Shown: piece by piece, positions 27,647 through 37,657 of the stretch
Layout: every line of letters begins with the position of its first letter
Numbering within the stretch: position 1 is the first letter of the stretch
From: Lederbergia lenta NBRC 16444
GTDB taxonomy: Bacteria > Bacillota > Bacilli > Bacillales > Bacillaceae_C
Assembly (NCBI RefSeq): GCF_001591545.1
Contig: NZ_BCVC01000001.1
Location: 62,001-126,000 of the forward strand
Direction: 5' to 3'
DNA: 64,000 nt
Made by a program: the position numbers and the translations under genes
Notes under the pieces: generated by a model
Seen by the model: only the letters and a program-made list of their open reading frames with translations
Told to the model about the DNA's origin: nothing
Database searches by the model: none

Positions 27647-28126
27647 CACGTTTAACCCTGGATTATGTGTTGCTGGTTTAATGTATTTAGTTAATAGTTT
27701 CCGTGAGATGGGTCCAACAATTAGTAACTGTGATGGAAGTGCTACGATAAAGTTTAGACCAACTATTTTAAGATAAGCTGTGAAAATAGAGCCTTCAATA
27801 CCTACCATTAACGCAGTTAGGATAAGTCCGTATACTGACATAATCAGAACCATCATCGGTACCATACAAAAAGCAATTGCCACAATAAAGTTGATTTCTT
27901 TCGATTTATCATAGGGGAGTGATAAGGCAAGTTTGCGTGCTTTTGGCTCAACTAGTGACTCAACGATAAATGCTACGATAAATGTTATGACAAATTGAGC
28001 TACTGCGCTCCCTACTGTAAATGATGAAAATCCGTGTAAAGCTGTGTTATAAACTGACATAATCAGAACCATTCCAAAACACATAAATAGTCCAAATATA
28101 ATGCCTTCTTTTTTATTACTAGGCAA
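27644..28126 (-). CDS. DUF2798-family membrane protein, tandem domain
   Basis: A 160-aa protein with four predicted helices made of two related halves: GLFMCFGMVLIMSVYN in the first and AIAFCMVPMMVLIMSVYG in the second, the hallmark of DUF2798. The family is of unknown function. A GGATGTTT-type site precedes the ATG. Single gene. Confidence 0.8.
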   Translation of the reverse strand: MPSNKKEGIIFGLFMCFGMVLIMSVYNTALHGFSSFTVGSAVAQFVITFIVAFIVESLVEPKARKLALSLPYDKSKEINFIVAIAFCMVPMMVLIMSVYGLILTALMVGIEGSIFTAYLKIVGLNFIVALPSQLLIVGPISRKLLTKYIKPATHNPGLNV

Positions 28127-28673
28127 ATTAAAACATCCTTTCGTTTAGCGAACAAATGTAATTATATATGCCTAATTTTTTTTACATAAGTGACGTTTTT
28201 GTGAATCTTTTTAGGTGTTGTGATAGTTGGATTGCAAAGATTGCGCAAAAAATTACTCAATAGAACTTACAATAAAATAATATGAATGATAAGCAAAAGT
28301 AATTTTAGTCTCCCGACTCTAATAATGAAAGTGTATTCAAATTATAATAATAATGATATAGGATCACGAGTGTCTTCCAGTGTATGATATAGAACCATAG
28401 GTGAGAGAATGAATTCCTTAACTATGGTTCTTCGTCATGCAGCTAGGGAGGGGGGAATCGTAGAGTTTATTTAAATAGATTGTTAGGGTAGGAATTAGCT
28501 TAATTTATTTTCTGTTAATGTGAAACATAAAAGTCGATAAGTGCGTATAGTAGGCTAGCTTAAAGAGTAGGGTTATCATCTAAAAATACAAGAAATTAGT
28601 AAAATAAAGAACGATAGAGATTCAGTTTAAATGTTAGTAATCCATATAAATATAAAAATTTAGAGGTGATGAA
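28127..28673. other. 547-bp gene-free stretch with a hairpin
   Basis: No ORF with a ribosome binding site. AGAACCATAG (28391-28400) pairs perfectly with CTATGGTTCT (28422-28431) across a 21-nt loop, without a T-tract. The last bases hold the GAGGTGATG site of the next gene. Confidence 0.45.
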
Positions 28674-29120
28674 ATGGAATATTGGGATTTAGTTGAAAAC
28701 CCCACAGGTGAAACGTATCGTCAGTTAATAAAAGTTCTATGTGATTATTCGGACACATTTTATTTTGTGACAAGAAAAGAGTTGAGATACGCCCAAGAGA
28801 TTCTGGACGAATTTGAACCCCACACTGTGAAAACCTATAAAACAAAAAAGTGGGCAAATACAGAAACAAAAGGACCAGCTGCAACCGTGTATGTCATGGA
28901 GGCAAATCAAGATACGTGTGAGCTGCTACTACAGCCAGCGAATAAGCTATACGATTGGGTGGCTCCGAATTTGCCTGAAGACTTAACATTTATTAAAAAT
29001 AATTTTGCTTGGTTTACTTGTACGACGCATGAACAATTTGGCGGATTTTCTATTCGTTCTAATTACTATAGAAGGTTACTTGATCAAGTTTCAAATTTGA
29101 AAGTAGTGAAGGTGGAATAG
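28674..29120 (+). CDS. Hypothetical protein (148 aa)
   Basis: A soluble protein with no signal peptide, of mixed alpha/beta character, ending in a basic amphipathic segment (SNYYRRLLDQVSNLKVVKVE). The ATG follows AGAGGTGATG. It opens a run of same-strand, poorly characterised genes to 32772. No family recognised. Confidence 0.65.
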   Translation: MEYWDLVENPTGETYRQLIKVLCDYSDTFYFVTRKELRYAQEILDEFEPHTVKTYKTKKWANTETKGPAATVYVMEANQDTCELLLQPANKLYDWVAPNLPEDLTFIKNNFAWFTCTTHEQFGGFSIRSNYYRRLLDQVSNLKVVKVE

Positions 29121-29167
29121 AAATGATCTGATTTCATCGCCAAGATAGAATGAAGGATGGTGATTAG

Positions 29168-29641
29168 TTGTTACTACTCAATGGTGTAACTGGATTAACA
29201 GATGGATCTGATGGTGATTATCAGCAACAAGACGGCAAACAGTTTAAAAAGCTCTGTTTTAGTTTTGTACTACCGAATGGTGGTAAAATAATAAATTTCA
29301 CAGAACCACAAATAGATACAAACTTTTTCAAAGTAGAAGTTGAAATCTTTGGTAGAAGGCGGTATATATTGCTTAATGAAAGCTATCCATTTTTGGCATT
29401 TGCCTCAAATGTAGGATATTTTAGTATAGATTTTGTGGATGAATCTAGATTAGCCGAATTATTCAGCCCTTTTTATTGTGTAGTGGAAGCAATTGAGCTT
29501 AATGAACCACTAAAAATAAAACTTGGACCTAAAAATGACATTTTAGAAAATGATAACGAGTTGAGTAGGCTTGAATTGAAGGAAATTGCATATTGGAGGC
29601 CGACAAAGATTGGGAGTGTCATTTTTAACCATTGGGATTAG
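29168..29641 (+). CDS. Hypothetical protein (157 aa)
   Basis: A soluble, beta-rich acidic protein. TTG 29168 follows GGTGATTAG after AAGGATGG. 47 bases separate it from the preceding gene, so co-transcription is likely. No family recognised. Confidence 0.6.
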   Translation: MLLLNGVTGLTDGSDGDYQQQDGKQFKKLCFSFVLPNGGKIINFTEPQIDTNFFKVEVEIFGRRRYILLNESYPFLAFASNVGYFSIDFVDESRLAELFSPFYCVVEAIELNEPLKIKLGPKNDILENDNELSRLELKEIAYWRPTKIGSVIFNHWD

Positions 29642-29797
29642 GATAGGAAAGAGATCAAAAATTTAACTAATTAAAACTCCGATACAGGGGGAACTTGAAA
29701 GGTAATTTGTATAAATCACTTTTACCAGAGTTTAAGAATTGTAGGGTAATGGATTCCTAGATGTCTTTGAATAAAATGATAAGTGAGGTTATTTCGC

Positions 29798-31069
29798 ATG
29801 AATGCTAAGATCGAGGAATTAATTGATTTCACAAAGACGAAATTGGGATTACATAATTATTATTTGAAACTACATAGGCTCAATCGAAACGTCAATATAT
29901 TTAATGAAACGGTTTATACACTATGTATGGAGTGGTTTCCTAATCATGTCATTGAACAAGAGGATGATGATTTAAACCCTGAAGGTACGGCGGTTATTGA
30001 GATAAATGTGAACACACGTAAGTTTGAGAGTGTTATCTTTGTAATGGGGAAAACCTATGCAAGGGATGGCATAACGTTTTCCAATAAGGATATTAAAGAG
30101 ATTGTAAAATGGATTGAATGTGAAACAGGATTAACATATGGGAAACAATTTGAATTACATAAAGAGAGTGATGGAGAGCTACAATTTAAAGAATGCATGG
30201 AAGGTGTAGCTGTGTCTCCCTCTGGATTTATTGACGTTACACTTAATGTGGAAGGGAAACTCACCTCCTATTCAGTGCATGGTCAATTTCCTTCTAAAGA
30301 AATAGTAAAAGAAGATACATATATAATTTCCCTTGAAAGAGTAGAAAATTTGGCAAAGGAACAATTGAAGTTGATTGAATTTCCTTCCTATGAACAGAAT
30401 AAATTAATTCCTGTTTATGCGGTGGAGGAGATTTACGTTTCAAATGACCAAACTTCGACTATCCCATTCGAATTTATTGTGGATGCAAGGTCATATGTGA
30501 AAATAGATAAAATCATGTATTGGGATACAGCGATAATGAAACCATTTGAAAGAAAAGAAATGAATATATTTGGGGATGTAACAGTTGATCAGGCATTTAC
30601 TTGCGGACCAAGCCCTGATTCATTTCCAATAACAGAATTAGAGCAGGAAAAATGTGTAATGGCGATTAAAGACTTTTTGCGACAAGAATATTCGAGTGAC
30701 ACAGGAAAATGGATGATTAAAACATTGCATCGTGACAAAGGGTATATTCATGCCATATTAAGGGCGAACTCCCAGGACAATCGTATATTCCAAAGAAAAT
30801 TAATGATCATAATTGATGCCAAGGATCTTCAGGTAATAAATTTTATGGATAACAAACCAATGCTGGGTATTTTTGAGCAATTACAAGCCCCTGATAAAAT
30901 AGCGATAACGAACGAAGAAGCCTTTGGGAAAATCAAAGAATTATTTGAGCTAAAGCCTTATTATGTTTATGACTTCCAACAAAAACAATATATTTTATGC
31001 GGGAAGTTAGATTGTCATTATGGTGTAAATGCATCAAGCGGTGAAATTGTTTCATTGGATGATTTATAG
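29798..31069 (+). CDS. YcdB/YcdC-repeat-like protein
   Basis: A 423-aa protein with no signal peptide. It contains repeated modules of the YcdB/YcdC kind (also related to PepSY-like folds): VIEINVNTRKFESVIFVMGK, then a turn and helix and a second GFIDVTLNVEGKLTSYSVHG unit, with a third DAKDLQVINFMDNKP and a C-terminal CHYGVNASSGEIVSLDDL. B. subtilis YcdB/YcdC are of unknown function. ATG 29798 follows a GAGG; an open frame from 29783 is less likely. Confidence 0.7.
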   Translation: MNAKIEELIDFTKTKLGLHNYYLKLHRLNRNVNIFNETVYTLCMEWFPNHVIEQEDDDLNPEGTAVIEINVNTRKFESVIFVMGKTYARDGITFSNKDIKEIVKWIECETGLTYGKQFELHKESDGELQFKECMEGVAVSPSGFIDVTLNVEGKLTSYSVHGQFPSKEIVKEDTYIISLERVENLAKEQLKLIEFPSYEQNKLIPVYAVEEIYVSNDQTSTIPFEFIVDARSYVKIDKIMYWDTAIMKPFERKEMNIFGDVTVDQAFTCGPSPDSFPITELEQEKCVMAIKDFLRQEYSSDTGKWMIKTLHRDKGYIHAILRANSQDNRIFQRKLMIIIDAKDLQVINFMDNKPMLGIFEQLQAPDKIAITNEEAFGKIKELFELKPYYVYDFQQKQYILCGKLDCHYGVNASSGEIVSLDDL

Positions 31070-31305
31070 GTTCGAAGGTTTACTACGAGGAAATTAGAAT
31101 ATTCACCTTTCAGCAAACAAGGTAGGTTATAACTACATCGAGTCAAGCCAGACATACTAGAATTGGCCAAGGAATAGATAATAAAAAAACAACAAGTTGA
31201 GTTCAATTTTGATAAAGGATTTAATATAAAGTAGTATTAATTTAATCAAATGATCATTGTCAATGTTGTGGCAGACTACAGGCACTAATTTACGGAGGGT
31301 TTAAT

Positions 31306-31803
31306 GTGGATAATAACGATATATTAATTCGACTAAGATACGCACTTGAAATAAAAAATAAAGAGATTTCGGAAATATTTAAACTCGGCGGCGAAGATGT
31401 AACAGTCCCAGAGGTAGTAAAGATTTTTACAAAGTCAGATGATTATGATACTGAAAATGATGATCAAATTAAATGTAATAATAGTATGTTAAATGCATTT
31501 TTAGATGGTCTAATTATTTTTAAAAGAGGGAAACAAGAACCGAAACCAGGACAGCCGGATACAGCGGGACCTTCTATAAAGAAAAGCGCAAACGTAAATA
31601 ATCTTCTATTAAAGAAAGTGAAAATCGCGCTGGCATTAACTACTGAAGATATGCTGGACATTTTCGAAAAAGCGGGAATCACTGTTACAAAAGGAGAGCT
31701 TGGCGCTTTATTAAGAAAAGAGGGGCATAAGAATTATAAAGAATGCGGAGATAAATACGCCAGGAATTTCTTAAAAGGATTGTCTGTAAAATATAGGGAA
31801 TAA
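31306..31803 (+). CDS. DUF1456 family protein, YehS-like
   Basis: A 165-aa protein with two copies of the DUF1456 domain: residues 3-75 (NNDILIRLRYALEIKNKEIS, then NNSMLNAFLDGLIIFKRG) and 93-160 (NNLLLKKVKIALALTTEDM, then CGDKYARNFLKGLSVKYRE), each ending in the RNFLKGL/NAFLDGL motif. A basic proline-rich linker separates them. The start is GTG, preceded by ACGGAGGGTTT. E. coli YehS is the best-known member; function unknown. A degraded duplicate lies at 6816-6988. Confidence 0.85.
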   Translation: MDNNDILIRLRYALEIKNKEISEIFKLGGEDVTVPEVVKIFTKSDDYDTENDDQIKCNNSMLNAFLDGLIIFKRGKQEPKPGQPDTAGPSIKKSANVNNLLLKKVKIALALTTEDMLDIFEKAGITVTKGELGALLRKEGHKNYKECGDKYARNFLKGLSVKYRE

Positions 31804-31820
31804 TTATACAGCTTAAATTA

Positions 31821-31856
31821 AAAGCTTACGGCGTTGAAAGACTTCGTAAGCTTTCG
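31821..31856 (+). terminator. Terminator after the DUF1456 gene
   Basis: AAAGCTTACG (31821-31830) pairs with CGTAAGCTTT (31845-31854). The T-tail is weak (TTTCG). Confidence 0.55.
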
Positions 31857-31931
31857 TTCGGCAATCCTTCCCCCCTTTTAACATCCATATGAAAAATTTG
31901 AGATAGATGAGTAGATAAAAGGAGAAAAAAT

Positions 31932-32261
31932 ATGAACTGTTTTTGTGAAAGTGGGAAAACATATGAATTAAAAATAGAAGGGGATGTCGGAGCAGATCCT
32001 TTTTGGTGCGATATATGTGGTTGCAATCTCAATACAGAAGACGTTCCAATATCAGGTGAATTAGCAGAGGAATTGTCGTCTTGGGCAATAAATTATGGAG
32101 AATGGATAGATTGGGAGAAAGATAGATTACTTTCTAATGGGCTGGAGATGGAAGATGATTTTAATCGAATAGGAGTTGCTTTAACGAAAAAAGTGCTCCA
32201 AGAAATTGGGGATATATATAACGTAAAATACTCACCCGCGAAAAGTACAAGCTTCTATTAA
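31932..32261 (+). CDS. Small cysteine-containing (zinc-ribbon-like) protein, 109 aa
   Basis: The N-terminal 40 residues hold NCFCESGK and WCDICGCNLN, two CxC/CxxC pairs able to bind one zinc. A helical acidic C-terminal part follows. ATG 31932 follows AAAGGAG. No family recognised, and zinc binding is inferred from cysteine spacing only. Confidence 0.65.
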   Translation: MNCFCESGKTYELKIEGDVGADPFWCDICGCNLNTEDVPISGELAEELSSWAINYGEWIDWEKDRLLSNGLEMEDDFNRIGVALTKKVLQEIGDIYNVKYSPAKSTSFY

Positions 32262-32311
32262 AAGTGAAAACAATTTTGTGTAGTGGAAAGCAAAGTAGGA
32301 GAGATTAGGCG

Positions 32312-32772
32312 ATGACAGAATCATATTTTTAGCTTCATCAAAGCCATTTAATATACCTGAAGAAATAGAGGAGTATAATAAACGAACAGTGTTTGAAATG
32401 GAGGAAGATATTATATACCTTACTGTTCAAGAGATAGATAAATATTGGGAGAAAGAGTTGGAAGGTTTGTTTTCTATGCCTTTTATATACGAGATAAATG
32501 GGGCTGGAAATCGTTTATTTCTATTATACATTGAAAAGTATATGGAAATAGGAGATGTGTTAGAAATTATCAAAGTACCGAACCAACATTCATTTGAAGA
32601 ATATAAAAGAGACATGTTGGAAAGACCTGAGTCGATTGAAATAAATGTGGATAGCTATACTTACCGAGATATTCATGGTTCTTATCAAATGAATAATAAA
32701 AAATGGTTAGCAGATTTAAGCCAGCGAAATTATATGACGCATTGCGGTATCACCACCTTTTTAAAATATTGA
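32312..32772 (+). pseudogene. Hypothetical gene with a frameshift at its N-terminus
   Basis: The main frame is open from about 32308 to 32772. Protein-like sequence (DDRIIFLASSKPFNIPEEIE) precedes the first usable start, GTG 32389, by 25 residues. A well-placed ATG at 32312, 8 bases after AGGAGAG, is in a different frame and meets a stop after six codons. A one-base change near 32318 would join them. So either the gene is broken, or there is a sequencing slip, or it starts at the poor GTG site. The protein family is not recognised. Confidence 0.5.
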
Positions 32773-32898
32773 TATTAGTTGGGGTAATTTAACTTTTCAG
32801 CTATGAACTTAGGTAGTTATCATGTAGGGTAATAAGAAAGTCGGCATGATAACGACGGAAGAGTTAATAGATAATGATTTAGAGAGTGAGGCTTAAAA

Positions 32899-33084
32899 AT
32901 GAAAAAGTTATTTGTGGGGTTGACGTTTTTTGTAATATCTGCAATTTTATATAGTGCCAATGTGATTTCAGTATCAATTGCTAAACTAAATAGTGTTGGT
33001 CAATCAGAAGTAGGTTACTCTCTAGTAATACTTAGTATCATTACCTTAATAACAGGGGTTAGTGTATTGTTTACAAAGGAATAG
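32899..33084 (+). CDS. Small two-helix membrane protein (61 aa)
   Basis: Two hydrophobic helices (about 3-25 and 37-56) around a polar loop. ATG after GAGTGAGG. A 15-codon frame ends just before it (32848-32896). No family recognised. Confidence 0.55.
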   Translation: MKKLFVGLTFFVISAILYSANVISVSIAKLNSVGQSEVGYSLVILSIITLITGVSVLFTKE

Positions 33085-33188
33085 TGCCAATTTAATGAGT
33101 TTTTTATTTTTTTGAAAAAACTACTGTTAATATTCAACGTTTCGTGTGAAGTTACAAGGAATCCCATCTTAGAGAGGAGTATGGCCTG

Positions 33189-34541
33189 GTGATAAAAGAT
33201 ATGACAGAGGGCCGCCCGCTAAAACTTATATTTGCGTTTACAATGCCAATGTTGATCGGCGGAGTATTTCAACAGTTTTATAATGTAGCGGACACCTTGA
33301 TTGTAGGAAATTTTGTAGGATCTCGTGCTCTTGCTGCTGTTGGTGCTACAGGTTCTACTTTATTTTTTATACTTTCTCTTACAATGGGACTTACAAATGC
33401 TTTTTCAATTGTGATGTCTCAATACTTTGGTGCAAAAAATGAAGAAATGGTACGAAAAACAATGATCAGTTCTATTTATATCACACTGCTCTGTATAATT
33501 ATATTGTGTTTTGTAGGAATTTTTGGAGCTAGGTCGCTTATGGAATTATTGAAAACTCCACACGATATTATCGACGATGCGACTCTATACATTCAAATTT
33601 GTGTAGGTGGTAGTGTAGGATTACTTATTTATAACGGAGCAGCTGCAGTTCTTCGAGCGGTTGGTGATAGTAGAACGCCTTTATACTTTTTAATTCTTTC
33701 ATCTATTCTAAACGTATTATTAGATTTACTATTTGTAATCGTTTTCGATATGGCAGTAATGGGTGTAGCAATAGCAACAGTGATAGCCCAAGTTATTTCT
33801 GCTGTACTTTGTGTGCTTTATATATACAAAAAGTTTCATATTTTTCGGGTATCACGTTCAGATTGGAGCCTGCATTGGGGTAACATCGGGATGATCTCTA
33901 AAATCGGTGTGCCGATGGGACTACAAAGCTTATTAATTTCTATTGGTGAAATGGCTGTTACAGGAGTTGTGAACGCTTATGGAACGAACGCAGTGGCAGC
34001 TTATACAACTAGTTTGAGAGTGCAACAGTTTGCTACTCTTGCCTATCTTAATATTGCCCAAGCCTTTGCCACCTTTGCCGCACAAAATCTAGGTGCTAAA
34101 AAGCCAGATCGAATCCAAGATGCTTTTAAAAAGGTTGCGCTTATTACTGTCGGGTTAAGTATTTTGTCTTCCATATTGATCTTTCTATTTGGAGATGTAA
34201 TAATAAGATGGTTTATTTCTGATCAGGATTCCCATCTTGAAACAATTGTTGAAATGTCAGGTGAATTCTTGCTTATCAGTGCCTGCTTCTTTCCTTTTTT
34301 AGGACTTATATGGCTTTACAACAACACATTGCGTGGGATGGGTGTAGTAACCATTCCTTTAATATCAAGTGTAGTAGAATTAATATCTAAGGTAGGGCTC
34401 TCCTTACTACTTGGAATGATGTTTGGTTATATTGGTGTATGGTATGCGGGGCCAATCGGTTGGGCGCTTGGATTAATCCCGTCATTTATTGAATATCATA
34501 GTGGCAGGTGGAAACGCTTGGCTGATCGGATTGTTGGATAG
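33189..34541 (+). CDS. MATE-family multidrug efflux transporter
   Basis: A 450-aa, 12-helix MatE protein. TEGRPLKLIFAFTMPMLIGG opens the first half and QQFYNVADTLIVGNFVG is typical of the NorM/MepA/DinF branch; the second MatE repeat starts near 230. Probably exports cationic compounds by Na+ or H+ antiport. GTG 33189 is 9 bases after AGAGAGGAG; ATG 33201 is the alternative start. Confidence 0.92.
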   Translation: MIKDMTEGRPLKLIFAFTMPMLIGGVFQQFYNVADTLIVGNFVGSRALAAVGATGSTLFFILSLTMGLTNAFSIVMSQYFGAKNEEMVRKTMISSIYITLLCIIILCFVGIFGARSLMELLKTPHDIIDDATLYIQICVGGSVGLLIYNGAAAVLRAVGDSRTPLYFLILSSILNVLLDLLFVIVFDMAVMGVAIATVIAQVISAVLCVLYIYKKFHIFRVSRSDWSLHWGNIGMISKIGVPMGLQSLLISIGEMAVTGVVNAYGTNAVAAYTTSLRVQQFATLAYLNIAQAFATFAAQNLGAKKPDRIQDAFKKVALITVGLSILSSILIFLFGDVIIRWFISDQDSHLETIVEMSGEFLLISACFFPFLGLIWLYNNTLRGMGVVTIPLISSVVELISKVGLSLLLGMMFGYIGVWYAGPIGWALGLIPSFIEYHSGRWKRLADRIVG

Positions 34542-34606
34542 AACACGGAGTTTTTAAAGCATCTGGCGAAGACTTTATGCAAAATAGTATGTAAAGGGGA
34601 GTAGAA

Positions 34607-35980
34607 ATGAATAGAGAGACAAATCGGAAGTTCGTAGTTATTGCGTTATTAATTTCTACGTTTTTAACTGCAATAGAAGGAACGATCGTAAGTACGGCCA
34701 TGCCAAAAATTGTTGGAGATTTGGGTGGTAGTCATTTATATACTTGGGTTATTTCCGTATACTTATTAGCTGTTGTCATTAGCACCCCGGTTTTTGGGAA
34801 AATGGCAGATCTATATGGAAGAAAGCTAATGTTTACAATAGGTACAATTATATTTTTAGTAGGCTCCGTCCTTTCAGGGCTTTCACAGTCAATGGAACAG
34901 CTCGTTCTATTTCGCCTCATTCAAGGGATTGGTGGAGGTGCCTTAGCAACAATTCCATTTACCATTATTGGAGATGTTTTTGAATTTAAAATGCGTGCAA
35001 AAATGCAAGGATGGATTAGCAGTGTTTGGGGAATTGCTGGGATCATTGGTCCGCTTGCAGGTGGATTCATTGTGGACACGATTTCTTGGCATTGGATCTT
35101 TTTTATGAATTTGCCCTTTGGAATCATTTCATTAATACTTTTGTGGACTGCTCTGCATGAACAAATAGAAAAGAAAAAGCAAATCATTGATTATGGTGGT
35201 ATTTTCACATTTGCTATTTGTATGACGGCTTTCTTATATGCATTGACTTTATTAAAGGAGTATAAGCAGGTTACAGGTAATATTTCTATATTATTTATTG
35301 TCGCACTCGTGGGACTTTGTTTATTTCTTTGGATTGAAGCTAAGGGAAAAGAGCCGATGTTGCCACTTTCTTTATTCAAAAATAGCTTCATTACAATATC
35401 TAATATTGCTGGATTTTTATTAGGCTTTATCCTTGTTACCGTAACATTCTATATTCCATTATGGGTGCAAGGCGTAACGAACTTGAATGCGACCTTTTCT
35501 GGAATAGCCATGTTGCCAATGTCATTGACATGGCCACTCGGGGCGGTTTTTTCTGGAAGGTGGATGAGCAAGAAACCAATATCCCATATTACATTGATTG
35601 GTATCGCAGTGATTATCATTGGATGCATTGGCTTAGTGTTCTTTAAGACTGATACAACGGTAGCATGGATGATGGTTGTCACAGCCATTCTGGGGCTAGG
35701 TTTCGGGTTAGCCTTTACAGCATTTACTGTTGCTGTTCAATCATCAGTGGATTGGAATATGCGTGGAGCGGCAATGGGGTCCAATAATTTATTAAGAAAT
35801 TTAGGACAAGCAATTGGTATTGCCATTTCAGGCTTATGGTTAAGTGATGAGTTACAAGGACATGCATTAGAGTCAAGTTTGCATACAGTGTTTATCATGT
35901 TGGTAATCCTAGCAGTATGTGCATTTGCTGTAACTGGAATATTGCTTAGTAAAAAGGAAACAGCTCTGTCTACTGATTAA
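34607..35980 (+). CDS. MFS drug-resistance transporter, DHA2 (EmrB/QacA) family, 14 TM
   Basis: A 457-aa antiporter. The first helix has ALLISTFLTAIEGTIVSTAM, followed by GDLGG, motif A GKMADLYGRKLMF, and motif C-like GIAGIIGPLAGGFIVD. ATG follows AAGGGGAG. It lies 65 bases after the MATE gene on the same strand, so the two may be co-expressed efflux genes. Confidence 0.93.
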   Translation: MNRETNRKFVVIALLISTFLTAIEGTIVSTAMPKIVGDLGGSHLYTWVISVYLLAVVISTPVFGKMADLYGRKLMFTIGTIIFLVGSVLSGLSQSMEQLVLFRLIQGIGGGALATIPFTIIGDVFEFKMRAKMQGWISSVWGIAGIIGPLAGGFIVDTISWHWIFFMNLPFGIISLILLWTALHEQIEKKKQIIDYGGIFTFAICMTAFLYALTLLKEYKQVTGNISILFIVALVGLCLFLWIEAKGKEPMLPLSLFKNSFITISNIAGFLLGFILVTVTFYIPLWVQGVTNLNATFSGIAMLPMSLTWPLGAVFSGRWMSKKPISHITLIGIAVIIIGCIGLVFFKTDTTVAWMMVVTAILGLGFGLAFTAFTVAVQSSVDWNMRGAAMGSNNLLRNLGQAIGIAISGLWLSDELQGHALESSLHTVFIMLVILAVCAFAVTGILLSKKETALSTD

Positions 35981-36006
35981 AATAGAGGTACTTGTTTTAT
36001 AAGTGA

Positions 36007-36060
36007 AGAGGCAAACTCGAAGTGTCAATTTAGATGCTCCTTTGAGTTTGACTCTTTTAA
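36007..36060. terminator. Terminator between convergent MFS and chrA genes
   Basis: AGAGGCAAACTC pairs with GAGTTTGACTCT (one mismatch), followed by TTTTAAAA; usable on both strands. Confidence 0.7.
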
Positions 36061-36111
36061 AATGGTTATTCTTATTTTTTGTGTAATTATAAGCTAAGCT
36101 GCAAATCAATT

Positions 36112-37308
36112 TTATAATAATGATAACAGAACGCCACCTAATGCTCCGGTTAGTACAATAATCCAAGGTGGTAATTTCCAAAAGGCTAACATACTAAATA
36201 GGATTGCTGCAAAAGCAAAGTCAATCGGTTCTAATATGGAGCTCGTCCAGATTGGATTATAAAATGCAGAAATTAAAATACCTACAACGGAAGCATTCAC
36301 TCCCATTAAAGCCGCTTTTATTTTAGGATTACGACGTAATGAATCCCAGAAAGGTAATGTTCCGAAAATAAGTAGAATAGCAGGCAGAAAAACTGCAATA
36401 GTAGCTACTAAACCACCTTGCCATCCATTGATAACTGTGCCGATATAGGCCGCAAAGGTAAAAAGAGGCCCTGGGACTGCTTGGGTAGCACCATATCCAG
36501 CAAGAAATTGTTCTTCACTTAACCATCCAGTTGGAATAAATTCTCTTTCAAGTAATGGTAATACAACATGACCTCCGCCAAATACAAGAGAACCCGAGCG
36601 ATAAAAACTATCAAACAAAGCAATCCAGTTAGATGCTACAGTTTCCCGTAAAATAGGAAGAAGAATGAGTAAGCCAAAAAACAATAATAAACAAACCCCT
36701 GCCACTCGACGTGAAATTGGAAAATGCATGTCAGATGATAAATCTTTTTCTATCGTCGGTTGTTTATAGATTAAGTAACCGATTAATCCAGATAATAGAA
36801 TAATAACAACTTGTGAAAATGCTGTCTGCCATAGTAAAGTGACAACAATCGCAAATAATGCTATCGTCTTCCTTGTTAAATCAGGTGTTAGGTTTTTAGC
36901 CATACCTAATATAGCGTGTGCTACAATCGCAACAGCAACCAACTTTAAACCATGGATCCAACCTGCATTTTCAATATCAAACGTGTGAAGTAGTGAGGCG
37001 AATATAATAAGGGCAATGACGGAAGGGAGGGTAAAGCCGATAAAAGCTAAAATACCGCCCAAAACTCCACCACGCATCACTCCTATCCCAATTCCGACTT
37101 GACTACTTGCGGGACCAGGTAAAAATTGACATAGGGCGACTAAGTCAGCATAACTTTTTTCATCCATCCACTTTCTTCTGCGTATATATTCCTCATGGAA
37201 GTAACCTAAATGCGCTACAGGTCCACCGAAGGAGGTTAGTCCAAGGCGGGTTGAAACCATTAATATTTCAAATAAGTATGTAAATTTTTTATTTTTACCA
37301 GCATTCAT
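36112..37308 (-). CDS. chrA: Chromate transporter ChrA
   Basis: A 398-aa long-chain CHR protein with both homologous halves. The first half has SFGGPVAHLGYFHEEYI and LPGPASSQVGIGIG, the second FGGGHVVLPLLEREFI and QAVPGPLFTFAAYIG. Proteins of this type export chromate using the proton motive force. The start ATG is 16 bases from the end of a PadR gene on the same strand, so the two form an operon. Confidence 0.93.
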   Translation of the reverse strand: MNAGKNKKFTYLFEILMVSTRLGLTSFGGPVAHLGYFHEEYIRRRKWMDEKSYADLVALCQFLPGPASSQVGIGIGVMRGGVLGGILAFIGFTLPSVIALIIFASLLHTFDIENAGWIHGLKLVAVAIVAHAILGMAKNLTPDLTRKTIALFAIVVTLLWQTAFSQVVIILLSGLIGYLIYKQPTIEKDLSSDMHFPISRRVAGVCLLLFFGLLILLPILRETVASNWIALFDSFYRSGSLVFGGGHVVLPLLEREFIPTGWLSEEQFLAGYGATQAVPGPLFTFAAYIGTVINGWQGGLVATIAVFLPAILLIFGTLPFWDSLRRNPKIKAALMGVNASVVGILISAFYNPIWTSSILEPIDFAFAAILFSMLAFWKLPPWIIVLTGALGGVLLSLL

Positions 37309-37324
37309 TCACCTTACCAACTTT

Positions 37325-37633
37325 CTAATCTTTGATTTCTTTGAATAGTTCATAGGCCTTATTTCGAGCTTGTTCAAGGATTATCTCACCTTGTATAGTA
37401 GTCGAATAATATTTTCTTATCTTTCCTTGTACCTTTTTTTCAACTTTCATTAAAAGCCCGTCGGATTCCATGCTGTGTAGGATAGGATATAATGTTCCAG
37501 CACTTATGTTATATCCATGTTCTTTTAGTTCTTCTAACATCCATAATCCGAAAATAGGATGCTCCTTGGCGTGATGCAGTATATGTATTTGAATAAACCC
37601 TAAAAAAAGCTTCCTTAGAATTTTATCTTCCAA
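37325..37633 (-). CDS. PadR-family transcriptional regulator of the chrA operon
   Basis: A 102-aa PadR-type winged helix protein: ILHHAKEHPIFGLWMLEELK, ISAGTLYPILHSMESDGLL, and a basic C-terminal wing KKVQGKIRKYYSTT. A short C-terminal helix serves dimerisation. TTG 37633 is 7 bases after AGAGGTG; GTG 37642 is the alternative. PadR-ChrA pairs are common in Bacillus and Lysinibacillus, where the regulator is thought to respond to chromate. Confidence 0.9.
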   Translation of the reverse strand: MEDKILRKLFLGFIQIHILHHAKEHPIFGLWMLEELKEHGYNISAGTLYPILHSMESDGLLMKVEKKVQGKIRKYYSTTIQGEIILEQARNKAYELFKEIKD

Positions 37634-37657
37634 AAGTCTCACCTCTAATTTCCATTC

